In this document: in pieces, positions 16,996 through 26,303 of the stretch | Numbering within the stretch: position 1 is the first letter of the stretch | Layout: every line of letters starts with the position of its first letter | NCBI RefSeq assembly: GCF_011947265.1 | Contig: NZ_JAATHD010000007.1 | Span: forward strand, 154,070 to 218,069 | From: Paenibacillus sp. HB172176 | GTDB taxonomy: Bacteria > Bacillota > Bacilli > Paenibacillales > Paenibacillaceae | Direction: 5' to 3' | Length of the DNA: 64,000 bases | Program-made: the position numbers and the translations under genes | Notes under the pieces: generated by a model | What the model saw: only the letters and a program-made list of their open reading frames with translations | Told to the model about the DNA's origin: nothing | Databases searched by the model: none

Positions 16996-18072
16996 ATGCG
17001 TTCGACGATTGTGATGCTTGCGGAGGCTTCCGCCGCTAATCCGAGAAATGATACGGCTTCGGTCGCAGAGCTGGAAGACGGAACATTACTGGCGGCTTGG
17101 CAGAAATATGAAGGTTCTGAAGGAAGCGATTTCGGTCTGTGCCGAATTTATGCCAAATCGTCTTGCGACGGCGGGAAGACATGGGGACGGGAGAGATTGC
17201 TGATCGATCGGCAAGGAGACGATTATAATGTACAAGCCCCCGGGCTCTGCGCGCTTCCCGGAGGCGAGCTGCTGCTTCATTGCTTGCGGGGTCATCGGGG
17301 CGGCTCCAGCTCGACCATGGAGGTGTATGCCTCGGCTGACGGAGGCGAATCCTGGGCGCTGCGATCGCGGATATGGGAACGGACGCAAGGCCAATGGCTG
17401 CAAGGAGGGGCGAATCATATGAATCGGTTGGCCGGCGGCCGCTTGCTGCTGCCCTTCCACTTCGGCAGCGGCCATCAGGGCGATCAGCATAATTCGGTCG
17501 GCTGCTACTTCAGCGACGATCAAGGGCTTACATGGTCGCGTTCAGGGGATACGGTTGATTTGCCCATGAGAGGCGCGATGGAGGCGTCCGTCGCCGAACG
17601 GGAGGACGGATCGCTCTTGATGTCGCTAAGATCCCAGCTTGGTTCGGTGTTTCTGTGCCATTCCTTCGACGGCGGGGACAACTGGAGCTTGCCGCAGGCA
17701 AGCGGATTGAAGTCGCCCGAGTCCTGTACATCCCTGCGCAGAATTCCAGGCACGAACGCCCTCCTTCTTCTGTGGAATGACAGCCTCTACGAGCCGGGCA
17801 AGCATCATTTCGGCCGACGTACGCCGCTAAGCGCTGCAGTTTCGCGGGATGGCGGCGCATCCTGGAGGAAGATCGGCGATATTGCCGGCGGCCCATATGA
17901 ATATATGAATTTGAATTGCAGCTTTACGCGTTCGGGACGAGCGATTATCACCTATACGCAAGTCGAAGATCCGGCGTTCGAGCTGGAGGGCGATCCCCCT
18001 TTCAAACGGGACGGCATGCATCTGAAGGCGGCTTTAATGGAAACGGAAGAGCTGTTGAATGCGAGCGAATAG
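16996..18072 (+). CDS. Sialidase/neuraminidase-superfamily BNR-repeat protein, cytoplasmic
   Basis: 358 residues from ATG 16996, preceded by a G-rich ribosome site and a TATAAT at 16958-16963. At least five Asp-box (BNR) motifs are visible: SCDGGKTWG, SADGGESWA, SDDQGLTWS, SFDGGDNWS and SRDGGASWR, one per blade of a six-bladed propeller. An N-terminal NPRNDTAS may stand in for the RIP arginine motif of true sialidases. There is no signal peptide, so it would act on imported material. Whether it cleaves sialic acid is uncertain; this branch includes enzymes and proteins of unknown activity. Confidence 0.8.
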   Translation: MRSTIVMLAEASAANPRNDTASVAELEDGTLLAAWQKYEGSEGSDFGLCRIYAKSSCDGGKTWGRERLLIDRQGDDYNVQAPGLCALPGGELLLHCLRGHRGGSSSTMEVYASADGGESWALRSRIWERTQGQWLQGGANHMNRLAGGRLLLPFHFGSGHQGDQHNSVGCYFSDDQGLTWSRSGDTVDLPMRGAMEASVAEREDGSLLMSLRSQLGSVFLCHSFDGGDNWSLPQASGLKSPESCTSLRRIPGTNALLLLWNDSLYEPGKHHFGRRTPLSAAVSRDGGASWRKIGDIAGGPYEYMNLNCSFTRSGRAIITYTQVEDPAFELEGDPPFKRDGMHLKAALMETEELLNASE

Positions 18073-18101
18073 CGGCATGAACGATAGCGGTTTCTCATTC
18101 A

Positions 18102-18115
18102 TGAAAGCGCTTTTA
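18102..18115 (+). promoter_or_regulatory. cre-like site before the second two-component operon
   Basis: TGAAAGCGCTTTTA differs from the catabolite-responsive element consensus TGWNANCGNTNWCA at one position. It directly precedes the ribosome site AAGGAGGGG of the response-regulator gene, where bound CcpA could block elongation from the sialidase side. Confidence 0.5.
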
Positions 18116-18127
18116 AGGAGGGGTTCC

Positions 18128-18895
18128 ATGATTAAGGTATTGATTGCCGACGACGAGGAATTGATTCGCGAGAGAGTCCGCTGCAATATGCCCTGGCAGG
18201 AGATCGGATTCGAAGTGGCAGGCTGCGTGGCGGATGGCGAGGCGGCTCTGGACAGGGTGCGGCATTGTCCTCCCGATGTCGTTCTTACCGATATCCGGAT
18301 GCCGAATATGACGGGCCTGGAACTCGCGCAGCGGCTGAAGACCGAATATCCCCGGATTAAGGTCGCATTGATGAGCGCGTATGACGACTTTCATTATGCC
18401 AAGGAAGCGATTCGCTATGGCGTGAAGGGCTATCTGCTCAAACCGGTAATCAAGGATGAATTTCTGGATTTATTCCGCGAGGTGGCAAGGTCGATCGAGG
18501 AAGAGACGGATCGGCGGCCGGGAGCAAGGACGGCGCTAGCCTCCACAGCCGTTCAGAAGGATCGCAATGCTTACATTGCGAGGGCCGAACAATTTATCGC
18601 GGACAACTATGCGGAGAAAATCAGGCTTGAGGATGTCTCGGAGCTGCTGCACGTCAACGCGAATTATTTCAGCTCCTTGTTCAAACGGGAAATGGGAAAA
18701 AATTTCATTGATTATTTGAACGAAGTCCGCATAGCCGAATCCCGTAAATTGCTGCTTCAAACGGATTATAAAGTATTCGAAATATCGATGCTCGTCGGCT
18801 ACGGCAATTTCTCGTATTATAACAAAATATTCAAGCGATTGAACGGCATGACGCCGCAAACGTACAGGGAACGCGAAGGCTCGAGCCGTTCATGA
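18128..18895 (+). CDS. Short response regulator, receiver plus AraC output
   Basis: 255 residues from ATG 18128, fixed by the upstream AAGGAGGGG; a longer frame to 18059 overlaps the sialidase end and adds no domain. The receiver (residues 1-122) has D55 in VVLTDIRMPNMTG. It joins almost directly to an AraC domain (LEDVSELLHVNANYFSSLFKREMGKNFIDYLNEVRI...YGNFSYYNKIFKRLNGMTPQTYRE). It therefore lacks the middle region of classic YesN proteins. Its stop overlaps the start of the kinase gene (ATGA). It probably activates the importer and deacetylase genes downstream. Confidence 0.92.
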   Translation: MIKVLIADDEELIRERVRCNMPWQEIGFEVAGCVADGEAALDRVRHCPPDVVLTDIRMPNMTGLELAQRLKTEYPRIKVALMSAYDDFHYAKEAIRYGVKGYLLKPVIKDEFLDLFREVARSIEEETDRRPGARTALASTAVQKDRNAYIARAEQFIADNYAEKIRLEDVSELLHVNANYFSSLFKREMGKNFIDYLNEVRIAESRKLLLQTDYKVFEISMLVGYGNFSYYNKIFKRLNGMTPQTYREREGSSRS

Positions 18896-21612
18896 GAAAG
18901 AGCGATGCGGCGAAACGAAAAACGATAAAGCTGAACCGGTTTCTGATGCTCTTCTCCCTGTCGGCGGTCTTTCTGATGATTTTCGCCACCGGCTGCCTGC
19001 TCTATGTCAAGACCGAAAGGTATATTGGGGCCATAACCGAGCAAATGCAGGATATGCAGATGAACCAGAACGCCGCTGATGTTCGCAAGCAGTTCGAGGA
19101 TGTCTATCAGATCATGGACAGTCTCAGCCATTCCTCGACATTGATTGAGACCCTGGCCAAGCTGGGCGGAGGACAAACGACGTCCTACGAGAAGGTGCTG
19201 CAGTCCCGCAATCTCGAATCCTCCTTGTTTAATTTGAATAAAGGGAATGATTTGATCGACAGCATCGTCGTTTGGACGGGAGACGGAGAGTACAGCTCCA
19301 AGTCGGATTATGCCTCCTACTACTTCGAGGGCTATCGGCTGTCGCTGGAGCAGTTTGGCGAAGGCATACAATTCATAGCCGAGAATCGCACATTCGATGA
19401 CCTTTATCCCGGACATATCAACGATGAGGCGCTGTCGCAGCTGCTGGCAGACTGGAATCGCTCCAGTTATTTCTTGTGTCCCGTTGAAGGCCCCGAGGGT
19501 GTGCTTGGCGTCTTGCGCATGAGTTTGAGGCTCGACGCGCTTCTGGACATTCTTCCTTATGGCGATTCGCTGTCCTTGTTCGATGCCGACGGGAAGCTGC
19601 TGTTCAGCGGTCCACGGGCCGTGAGTCGAATCGACACGGGAGGGGCTTCCGTCCGCGAGATCGGATTTCAAGGCATTCAGGTCGCGTTGGCCTTCGAAAA
19701 CCAGCGTTTTCGCAACACGCAGCTTCTCTCTCTCGTCGGCAATATGCTCATTATTCTGACCGTCAGCGCAGCGCTGGCTTTTTTCCTGTCCCAAGCCATC
19801 AGCCGCAAGGCGCTGTTCCCGCTGCATAGCCTGGTTCAATGGATCGGGAGGCATCGCTCGCTCGAGGACAGGTGGATGCCAAAGGAGGACAAGGGCGGGG
19901 ATCGACGGAAGCTGACGATGAGAGACCGCTTCCTGATCTATTTCCTGCTGACGATTCTGCTTCCCGTCACGGTGTTCGTTACGATGACCTACATGAATTC
20001 CTCCCGCATTATGACTCGCGAATTGGAGGAATCTTTCTCCGTGTTGTTCACCAAGACCGCGCATCGGATCGAACGGTTCGTCGATCAGAAGGAATCGGCC
20101 ATGGCGCGCGCGGCCTATGACCCCTTTACGGTTTCCTATGTGTCGGATTCCGGCGGCGCGCGGCGAGATGAAATGGATCAATTTCTGTTCGATACGACGT
20201 TTCCGACATTGAGCGAGGATGCCGTCGGCTTGTACAGCATTCGAAATGAGCTCATTTATAGCAATCGCTTCAAGCAAGCGCCTCAGATCGATCCCGTTTT
20301 TTTCGGGAAAATGCAGAGCAGCCGCAAAAACATGTTCTACTGGCTGCCGTCGGGCTCCGTATCCTCAACGGTCAGCCTGGCCGTCGGAATCGTCGATCTA
20401 AATCAGGATTCCCGGTCGTTCGGCTATATCAAAACGGATATTGCCGGCGTTTTCCTGACGGACTTGTACGGAGAATTAAAGGGAGATGGCAGCGAGGCGT
20501 ACATCGTAGACGGGAACGGCCTGGTTATCTCCCATCCCGACGCGGAGCGAATCGGGCAGAGCGTGGAGCTTCCATTCCGGATCGACGAAATGTCGAAGAA
20601 CGCGATCCTGACGGGCGACGCCGTCTATTATACGGCGAGAATCAGCTCTTTGCCTTGGTATCTGGTTGCGAAGTATGATGTCTCGGCGATTCAGGATCAG
20701 GTGCTTCGGCTATTCTTCGACGATATTTATTTGCTGTTGATATTGTTTTTGCTTACGCTGCTCTTTTCTTATTCGATGTCCCAATACCTGGTGAAGCCGC
20801 TCGCTTCCTTGCATAGCCGATACTGGAACATCGAAACGGAGAATGTTTGGCATAAAGGGGAAGAGCATGCCTATTCGGTCGACGAGGTGGAGCAGCTGCG
20901 GCTGTCGTTCAATGCGATGATGGGCCGAATCCATCAGCTTGTGCAGGATACGGTGGACGCCAGAGAGCAGCGGCTTGCGCTGGAGTTCGAGAAGAAAGAG
21001 CTGCATCTTGAGGCGCTTCAAGCGCAAATATCGCCTCATTTCCTCTATAATACGATGGAGAATATCATCTATATGATCGAAAAGGGCGACAGCGAGCCGG
21101 CCGTTGAAACAATAGGGCTGCTAAGCCGCCTCTTCCGGTATGCCATGGGCAAGGAGAGTCCGTTTGCGACGCTCGGAGAGGAGATGGCCTATGCCAAATC
21201 GTACGTGAAAATAATGAACGGCAGATACAAGGATCGGATACGATGCGACTGGGCAATCGACCCGGAGATGCAAGGATGCGTCGTCATTAAGATGCTGCTT
21301 CAGCCGATTATCGAAAACGCCATTCAATACGGCATGCCGAAAGCCGGGCATGTTGTCATTGGGGTCGCTTGCCAAAAAACGGCTGGCGGAATGGAGATTG
21401 CCGTCCATGACAACGGACCCGGCATCAACGCCCGCAAGCTGGCAGAAATTCGCAGCCGCCTGCAGCGAAGGGATCGCGGACAAGTCGGTCTCTACAACAT
21501 TAACAGCCGGATCAAGCTTCATTTCGGCGAGCCGTACGGATTGCGGATCGAATGCGGAGAAAGCGGAGGCGGAACGACGGTGACCTTGCATCTTCCCTGC
21601 CGGGAAGCATAA
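18892..21612 (+). CDS. Sensor histidine kinase with two tandem membrane sensor modules
   Basis: 906 residues, about 300 longer than usual for the YesM family. Module 1: membrane segment at about 18-38, an extracellular region, then a segment near 285-305 (LLSLVGNMLIILTVSAALAFFLSQ). Module 2: a fresh segment near 350-370 (FLIYFLLTILLPVTVFVTMTY), a dCACHE-like region, then a segment near 605-625, HAMP, and the kinase core with H716 in QAQISPHFLYNTM and an intact ATPase (IENAIQYGM, HDNGPGI). The first module has only a stub where HAMP would be. It looks like two sensors fused in one chain, perhaps to read two signals. Confidence 0.9.
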   Translation: MRKSDAAKRKTIKLNRFLMLFSLSAVFLMIFATGCLLYVKTERYIGAITEQMQDMQMNQNAADVRKQFEDVYQIMDSLSHSSTLIETLAKLGGGQTTSYEKVLQSRNLESSLFNLNKGNDLIDSIVVWTGDGEYSSKSDYASYYFEGYRLSLEQFGEGIQFIAENRTFDDLYPGHINDEALSQLLADWNRSSYFLCPVEGPEGVLGVLRMSLRLDALLDILPYGDSLSLFDADGKLLFSGPRAVSRIDTGGASVREIGFQGIQVALAFENQRFRNTQLLSLVGNMLIILTVSAALAFFLSQAISRKALFPLHSLVQWIGRHRSLEDRWMPKEDKGGDRRKLTMRDRFLIYFLLTILLPVTVFVTMTYMNSSRIMTRELEESFSVLFTKTAHRIERFVDQKESAMARAAYDPFTVSYVSDSGGARRDEMDQFLFDTTFPTLSEDAVGLYSIRNELIYSNRFKQAPQIDPVFFGKMQSSRKNMFYWLPSGSVSSTVSLAVGIVDLNQDSRSFGYIKTDIAGVFLTDLYGELKGDGSEAYIVDGNGLVISHPDAERIGQSVELPFRIDEMSKNAILTGDAVYYTARISSLPWYLVAKYDVSAIQDQVLRLFFDDIYLLLILFLLTLLFSYSMSQYLVKPLASLHSRYWNIETENVWHKGEEHAYSVDEVEQLRLSFNAMMGRIHQLVQDTVDAREQRLALEFEKKELHLEALQAQISPHFLYNTMENIIYMIEKGDSEPAVETIGLLSRLFRYAMGKESPFATLGEEMAYAKSYVKIMNGRYKDRIRCDWAIDPEMQGCVVIKMLLQPIIENAIQYGMPKAGHVVIGVACQKTAGGMEIAVHDNGPGINARKLAEIRSRLQRRDRGQVGLYNINSRIKLHFGEPYGLRIECGESGGGTTVTLHLPCREA

Positions 21613-21615
21613 AGT

Positions 21616-21631
21616 ATGGAAGCGTATTCAA
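21616..21631 (+). promoter_or_regulatory. cre site (CcpA) after the kinase, before the importer operon
   Basis: ATGGAAGCGTATTCAA matches the consensus WTGNAANCGNWWNCAW at every defined position. It starts four bases after the kinase stop and about 100 bp before the binding-protein gene. It implies glucose repression of this importer. Confidence 0.7.
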
Positions 21632-21652
21632 ATCGCTGAGAATCGTATTATA

Positions 21653-21694
21653 AACCCCTGATGATTCTGTTACGAGTCGCAGGGGTTCCTTTTA
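21653..21694 (+). terminator. Intrinsic terminator or attenuator between kinase and importer
   Basis: AACCCCTG (21653-21660) pairs with CAGGGGTT (21680-21687). An inner GATTC/GAGTC pairing caps the stem, and CCTTTT follows. A TATAAT at 21695-21700 directly after could start fresh transcription of the binding-protein gene, which needs far more product than the sensor genes. Confidence 0.65.
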
Positions 21695-21733
21695 TATAAT
21701 GAACATGCAAGGCCAATATGAGAGGTATGGGGG

Positions 21734-23425
21734 ATGAACATGGCAATCAGAAAAGCAGGAATGGCGCTGCTTGCGTCCGTTATTGTCTTGACGGCGGCGG
21801 CATGCTCGGGCAATGGCGGCAACGCGGCGAATGAAGGCGGCTCCACCGGAGCTCCGGGCGCAAGCCCGACCGAAGAGTCCGGCAAGACGCTCGATATTAG
21901 TTGGATCGGCCAAGGCGCCAGAGGCAAGATAGAGGACAATAATAAAGTGCAGCAAGCCATCGAATCGAAATTCAATGTGAAGCTGTCCAATCTGAAAGTC
22001 GACGTGAATAACAAGGAACAGCGCAATCTGATGCTGGCCTCCGGCGAATTGCCGGATGTGGCGTACATGGACGACCCGGTCAAGCTGTATAACGATGCGG
22101 TGACGCGAAGCGTACCGAGAGCGATGATCGAGAAGTATGCCCCGAATTACGCGAAGATGCTGGACAGCGAATCAACGGGTTGGAAAGTCAATCGGATTGA
22201 AGGGAAGGACGGAGAATATTACGCCCTTACCGGATATAAGGAAGAGTGGGACAATCTCATCTGGGGCCAGGTGTATCGGCTCGATTGGTTGGAGAAGCTC
22301 GGCATAGCGCCGAAGGGCGAGCTTGTGCAGGTCGGAGACGCCGACGGATTGGAACGCATTTTCTATTCGAAGGAAGCGTTCACGCTCGACGAAGAGCAAG
22401 CGATATTCGAGAAATTCGTGCACGATGACCCGGACGGCAACGGGAAGAAGGATACTTACGGCTTGCTGCTCAACAACAGCAATGCGAACTGGGCTTTGAA
22501 CTCGGAGGCCGGGGCCTTCGGATTCGGGTGGGATTATAATCTCGCGGACGCAAACGGGAACGTGGTTGATTACGCGATCAGCGACAATTACAAGAGCTTC
22601 CTGAGCTATATCGCATCGCTGTACAGGAAAGGGTATATCGATCCTGAATTTACGACGCTCAATCTGGCCAAGAGCTGGGAGAAATTCGCGGCGGGGAAAT
22701 ACGGCGTTGCTCAGGTGCAGGTTCAAGCCGCAGGGCTGCTGCCCTTCACGTTCAACCGTCCCCCGGGCAATCTGATCCAGAAGGATCCGAATGCCAAATT
22801 CCTGTTCACCCCGCCTCCGATCGGGGCCGACGGGCAGCAGGGATCGGCCGCTTACAGACAGGTCGACGGCTTTGGCTACGCCATGGTGGTCAAGAAGGAC
22901 GTATCCGACGAGAAGCTGGCCCGCATTCTGCAAATTTTCGATTACATCAATTTCGACAAAGAGGGTTTGATGCTTTCTCAATTTGGCGATGAAGGCACGG
23001 ATTATACATGGGAAGGCGAGCCTTACGAATCTGCCGTCGTGCCAACCGAAACGACCCAAGGCGAAAAGGACGGCATCGGGTACTACAATCTGTCGATTCA
23101 ACATGGAAACGTCGCCGACTATTTTTCGAATGCGGGGGTGAAAAAGCTGACCCAGCTCTTATTCGGCACCGATGAAGGCAAGGCTATGGCTTACCGCCCG
23201 TATCGTTGGGATTATTTCAATGAAACGGATTACGCGGAGATGAATGCGACTTATGCCGCGCAGTTGAAAACGATCACGGATGAATTCCTGTTCAAATCGA
23301 TTACCGGCGAAGTGGACGTGAATGCGGGATGGGATGCTTACGTGAAGAACTGGCGCGACAGCGGAGGAGACAAAATTCTTGCCGAGCTTGAAAAAGCGCC
23401 CAAAGTAACCGATCTGCGCAAATAA
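21734..23425 (+). CDS. Extracellular sugar-binding lipoprotein (LplA-like), importer 1
   Basis: 563 residues. The signal peptide ends in a lipobox, LTAAACSGNGG, so the mature protein is anchored by a lipidated Cys. The body is a family-1 solute-binding protein: LASGELPDVAYMDDP, then VHDDPDGNGKKDTYGLLLN, a calcium-loop-like segment typical of LplA-type proteins. The start is ATG 21734; ATG 21740 is equally possible. It feeds the two permeases that follow. The neighbourhood (sialidase-like protein, deacetylase) suggests an acetylated oligosaccharide as ligand. Confidence 0.93.
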   Translation: MNMAIRKAGMALLASVIVLTAAACSGNGGNAANEGGSTGAPGASPTEESGKTLDISWIGQGARGKIEDNNKVQQAIESKFNVKLSNLKVDVNNKEQRNLMLASGELPDVAYMDDPVKLYNDAVTRSVPRAMIEKYAPNYAKMLDSESTGWKVNRIEGKDGEYYALTGYKEEWDNLIWGQVYRLDWLEKLGIAPKGELVQVGDADGLERIFYSKEAFTLDEEQAIFEKFVHDDPDGNGKKDTYGLLLNNSNANWALNSEAGAFGFGWDYNLADANGNVVDYAISDNYKSFLSYIASLYRKGYIDPEFTTLNLAKSWEKFAAGKYGVAQVQVQAAGLLPFTFNRPPGNLIQKDPNAKFLFTPPPIGADGQQGSAAYRQVDGFGYAMVVKKDVSDEKLARILQIFDYINFDKEGLMLSQFGDEGTDYTWEGEPYESAVVPTETTQGEKDGIGYYNLSIQHGNVADYFSNAGVKKLTQLLFGTDEGKAMAYRPYRWDYFNETDYAEMNATYAAQLKTITDEFLFKSITGEVDVNAGWDAYVKNWRDSGGDKILAELEKAPKVTDLRK

Positions 23426-23451
23426 GATCGGACGAGGAAGGCGGTTTACGC

Positions 23452-24405
23452 ATGGCCGATCTGGTCAAAACAACATCCATTGGGAAGAAAGGCGCCTCCA
23501 GACCGCATCTCTGGAAACAGATGAAACGCATGAAAATGCTTTATCTGCTGCTGCTGTTGCCTGCGCTGAATCTGGCTGTTTTTCATTACGCGCCGTTGTA
23601 TGGCGTCATTATCGCTTTCAAGGATTTCAAACCGGGGCTCGGCATTTGGGACAGCGCATGGAATCAATTCGGTCATTTTAAAAGCATGTATCATGATTTC
23701 GTGTTTTTGCGCGCGCTCCGCAATACCCTTATCATCAGCGTGTCGAGGCTGATCGTCGGCTTTACATTTCCGATCGTATTCGCTTTGCTGATCAATGAAA
23801 TACGGGCGGCGAGATTTAAGCGCACGGTGCAAAGCATATCGTATTTCCCCCATTTCATGTCCTGGGTGATTATAGCGGGCATGGTTGTGGAGGTGTTCTC
23901 GCCCGAGCGCGGCATTGTCAATTACATCATTACCTTATTCGGCGGAGACCCGATCAACTTCTTGTCAAGCAAGCTCTTCTTCATACCGATATTGCTCATT
24001 TCGGATGCATGGAAAGAGGTTGGCTGGGCTTCCATTCTCTATCTCGCTTCCATCTCGTCGATTTCGCCGGAAATTTACGAAGCCGCTGAAACGGACGGGG
24101 CGAACCGATTTCGCAAAATGTTTCATATCACGTTGCCTGCGCTCGTGCCCGTCATTACGATCCTGTTCTTGCTTCGGCTGGGGCATATACTCTCGGGGGG
24201 CTTCGATCAGATCTTGAATATGTATAGTCCCCTGGTCTATGAGGTCGGGGATATTATCGATACGTACGTGTTCCGCACCGGACTTGTCGAGTTCAGGATG
24301 GATTACTCCGCGGCGGTGGGTTTATTCAAGAACGTAGTGGGCATCACCCTGCTCGTTACGGTGAATCGGATCGTTCGGAAATACAATGATTACGGAGTGT
24401 GGTGA
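23452..24405 (+). CDS. CUT1 sugar ABC permease (LplB-like), importer 1
   Basis: 317 residues with six membrane segments. The EAA loop reads YEAAETDGANRFRKMFHITLPAL, the contact site for the shared ATPase. The C-terminus VNRIVRKYNDYGVW is typical of LplB-type permeases. A GAGGAAGG ribosome site precedes ATG 23452. No ATPase gene is nearby, so an MsmX-like ATPase encoded elsewhere is expected. Confidence 0.95.
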   Translation: MADLVKTTSIGKKGASRPHLWKQMKRMKMLYLLLLLPALNLAVFHYAPLYGVIIAFKDFKPGLGIWDSAWNQFGHFKSMYHDFVFLRALRNTLIISVSRLIVGFTFPIVFALLINEIRAARFKRTVQSISYFPHFMSWVIIAGMVVEVFSPERGIVNYIITLFGGDPINFLSSKLFFIPILLISDAWKEVGWASILYLASISSISPEIYEAAETDGANRFRKMFHITLPALVPVITILFLLRLGHILSGGFDQILNMYSPLVYEVGDIIDTYVFRTGLVEFRMDYSAAVGLFKNVVGITLLVTVNRIVRKYNDYGVW

Positions 24406-24406
24406 A

Positions 24407-25306
24407 ATGAGAGCTATACAATTGCGGAAAGCGCGCCGAGAAGTAGCCTGGTTCGATCTGCTAAACGGCGCGTTCATGATTCTGTTCACGCTGCTCATCC
24501 TCTATCCGTTCTGGCAGGTGTTCTTGTTGTCCTTCTCCGACGGAAGGGAAGCCACAACGCTTGGCTTTCATTTGTGGCCGCAGAGCTGGTCGTTCGAAGC
24601 GTACCGCTTCCTGCTGTCATCGGGAGAGATCGTTCGGCCGTATTGGAATTCCGTCCTGCGGACGATTTTCGGCACGGTATTGGAGGTTTCGTTCACCATC
24701 CTGGCGGCGTATCCGCTGGCGAAACGGGAGCTTCCGTTTCGAGGATGGCTGACGACTTATTTTCTCATTCCGATGTTTTTCGGCGGCGGGCTGATTCCGA
24801 CTTACCTGATTATTCGCAGCCTGGGGCTTCTCGACAACTTCCTGGTGCTGCTGCTCCCCGGGGCGGTTGCCGTATTCAGCGTCATTATCATGCGGAACTA
24901 CTTCATGTCGCTTGACGCCGCCATCGAAGAATCGGCTCTGATGGATGGGGCCGGCTATATCACAATGCTGTTCCGAATCATCCTTCCAATCTCGACGCCG
25001 GTTCTGGCGACGATCGCTCTCTGGGCGGCGGTCGAGCATTGGAATGCCTGGTTCGACGCGATGATCTACATCAGGGACCGGAATTTGACCGTCATTCAAG
25101 TCATTATGAGAGAGATGCTTACCTCGGTCAGCGACGTCAGCAACGAACTGATCATAAACAATAACAGCACCAAGCAGGCGCAGCTTGCGATGAACAATGT
25201 CCGTTCGGCAATCGCGCTGCTGTCTATCGGACCTATCGTGCTGGTCTATCCATGGCTGCAGCGGTACTTCGTGAAAGGAATCATGCTGGGCTCCGTGAAA
25301 GGGTGA
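24407..25306 (+). CDS. CUT1 sugar ABC permease (YtcP-like), importer 1
   Basis: 299 residues from ATG 24407, one base after the stop of the previous gene, so the two are coupled. The EAA loop is EESALMDGAGYITMLFRIILPIS, and the protein ends VKGIMLGSVKG, the C-terminal tag of YtcP/LplC permeases. Six segments are visible. It forms the heterodimeric channel with the preceding permease. Confidence 0.95.
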   Translation: MRAIQLRKARREVAWFDLLNGAFMILFTLLILYPFWQVFLLSFSDGREATTLGFHLWPQSWSFEAYRFLLSSGEIVRPYWNSVLRTIFGTVLEVSFTILAAYPLAKRELPFRGWLTTYFLIPMFFGGGLIPTYLIIRSLGLLDNFLVLLLPGAVAVFSVIIMRNYFMSLDAAIEESALMDGAGYITMLFRIILPISTPVLATIALWAAVEHWNAWFDAMIYIRDRNLTVIQVIMREMLTSVSDVSNELIINNNSTKQAQLAMNNVRSAIALLSIGPIVLVYPWLQRYFVKGIMLGSVKG

Positions 25307-25314
25307 AGAGAGAC

Positions 25315-26115
25315 ATGAAGATCGTGTTCGACTGCTTCCCGGAGGGGAAGAGAAAAGCGTTAACGCTAAGCTATGACGACGGAAGAGAGCAGGACCGCCG
25401 GTTGATCGAAATCCTGAATGCAGCCGGGATACGCGGCGCCTTCCATCTCAATTCCTCAAATCTGGGGAAGCCCGGCTATGTCGAGCGTTCCGAGGTCGGG
25501 ACGTTGTATGCGGGACACGAGATATCGGCCCATACGGCAACGCATCCGTTCCTGACGAGGAGCCCGGCGGACAGAATTGCGGACGAGGTGCTGCGGGACC
25601 GCGAACAATTGGAACGGCTGGCGGGCTATCCCGTCAAGGGAATGTCGTATCCGTACGGGGCCTGGAACGATCGCGTAGTCGGCATGCTGCCCGCATTGGG
25701 CATTGAATACGCGAGAACGACGATTTGTCACGGACGATTCGATATGCCGGACGAACTGCTGGCCTGGTCACCCACCTGCCATCATCGCGACATGCTGGCT
25801 GTCGGCCAACGCTTTCTCGATGATCGGCCGCGGCATTCCGCGATGTCCCTGCTGTATGTATGGGGGCACAGCTATGAATTCGACAACCAGGGCAACTGGG
25901 CAGATTTGGAACGATTCTGCGAATCCATCGGCGGTCGTCCCGACATCTGGTACGCGACGAACATGGAATTGGCGCAATACAGGAAAGCGCTCCACGACTT
26001 GCGCTTCTCGGTCTGCGGAACGATTGTCCACAATCCGTCAGCTCTTGCCGTATGGTTCAGCGCGGATGGCGAAATCGTAGCAGTGAAACCTGGAGAAACG
26101 ATGCAAATCCAATGA
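25315..26115 (+). CDS. NodB-type polysaccharide/sugar deacetylase, cytoplasmic
   Basis: 266 residues from ATG 25315, eight bases after the permease stop. The metal-dependent carbohydrate esterase motifs are present: SYDDG with D21 and D22, and HTATHP with H73 and H77 as metal ligands. A later RSPADRIADEVLRDREQLERLAG...GMSYPYG is the third motif region. There is no signal peptide. As the last gene of the importer operon it probably removes acetyl groups from imported sugars. It belongs to CE4-like proteins; the exact substrate is unknown. Confidence 0.9.
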   Translation: MKIVFDCFPEGKRKALTLSYDDGREQDRRLIEILNAAGIRGAFHLNSSNLGKPGYVERSEVGTLYAGHEISAHTATHPFLTRSPADRIADEVLRDREQLERLAGYPVKGMSYPYGAWNDRVVGMLPALGIEYARTTICHGRFDMPDELLAWSPTCHHRDMLAVGQRFLDDRPRHSAMSLLYVWGHSYEFDNQGNWADLERFCESIGGRPDIWYATNMELAQYRKALHDLRFSVCGTIVHNPSALAVWFSADGEIVAVKPGETMQIQ

Positions 26116-26152
26116 TGTGAAGCTTATACAGTCCGAATATCTCAAGCAACGT

Positions 26153-26184
26153 CCCTTCCCCTGCAATGGGTAAGGGGCTTTTTT
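26153..26184 (+). terminator. Intrinsic terminator of the importer 1 operon
   Basis: CCCTTCCCC (26153-26161) pairs with GGGTAAGGG (26168-26176), with one internal mismatch, and is followed by GC and six T residues. Confidence 0.85.
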
Positions 26185-26241
26185 CTGTGCATTTTGCAGG
26201 AAACCTAAAATGAACCATGGAGAAACCTTAAATTCCCCCCT

Positions 26242-26293
26242 TTGAGCGTTCTCTTGAAAGAGCATATAGTTATAAACATGAAAACGGATTCAC
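26242..26293 (+). promoter_or_regulatory. Promoter with overlapping cre for importer 2
   Basis: TTGAGC (26242-26247) and TATAGT (26265-26270) are 17 bp apart. Eight bases after the -10 begins ATGAAAACGGATTCAC (26278-26293), which matches the 16-bp cre consensus at all positions but the last. This start-site position is where CcpA blocks initiation. The transcript would then pass through the folded element at 26304-26471 before the permease gene. Confidence 0.65.
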
Positions 26294-26303
26294 TAGAAGT
26301 GCG

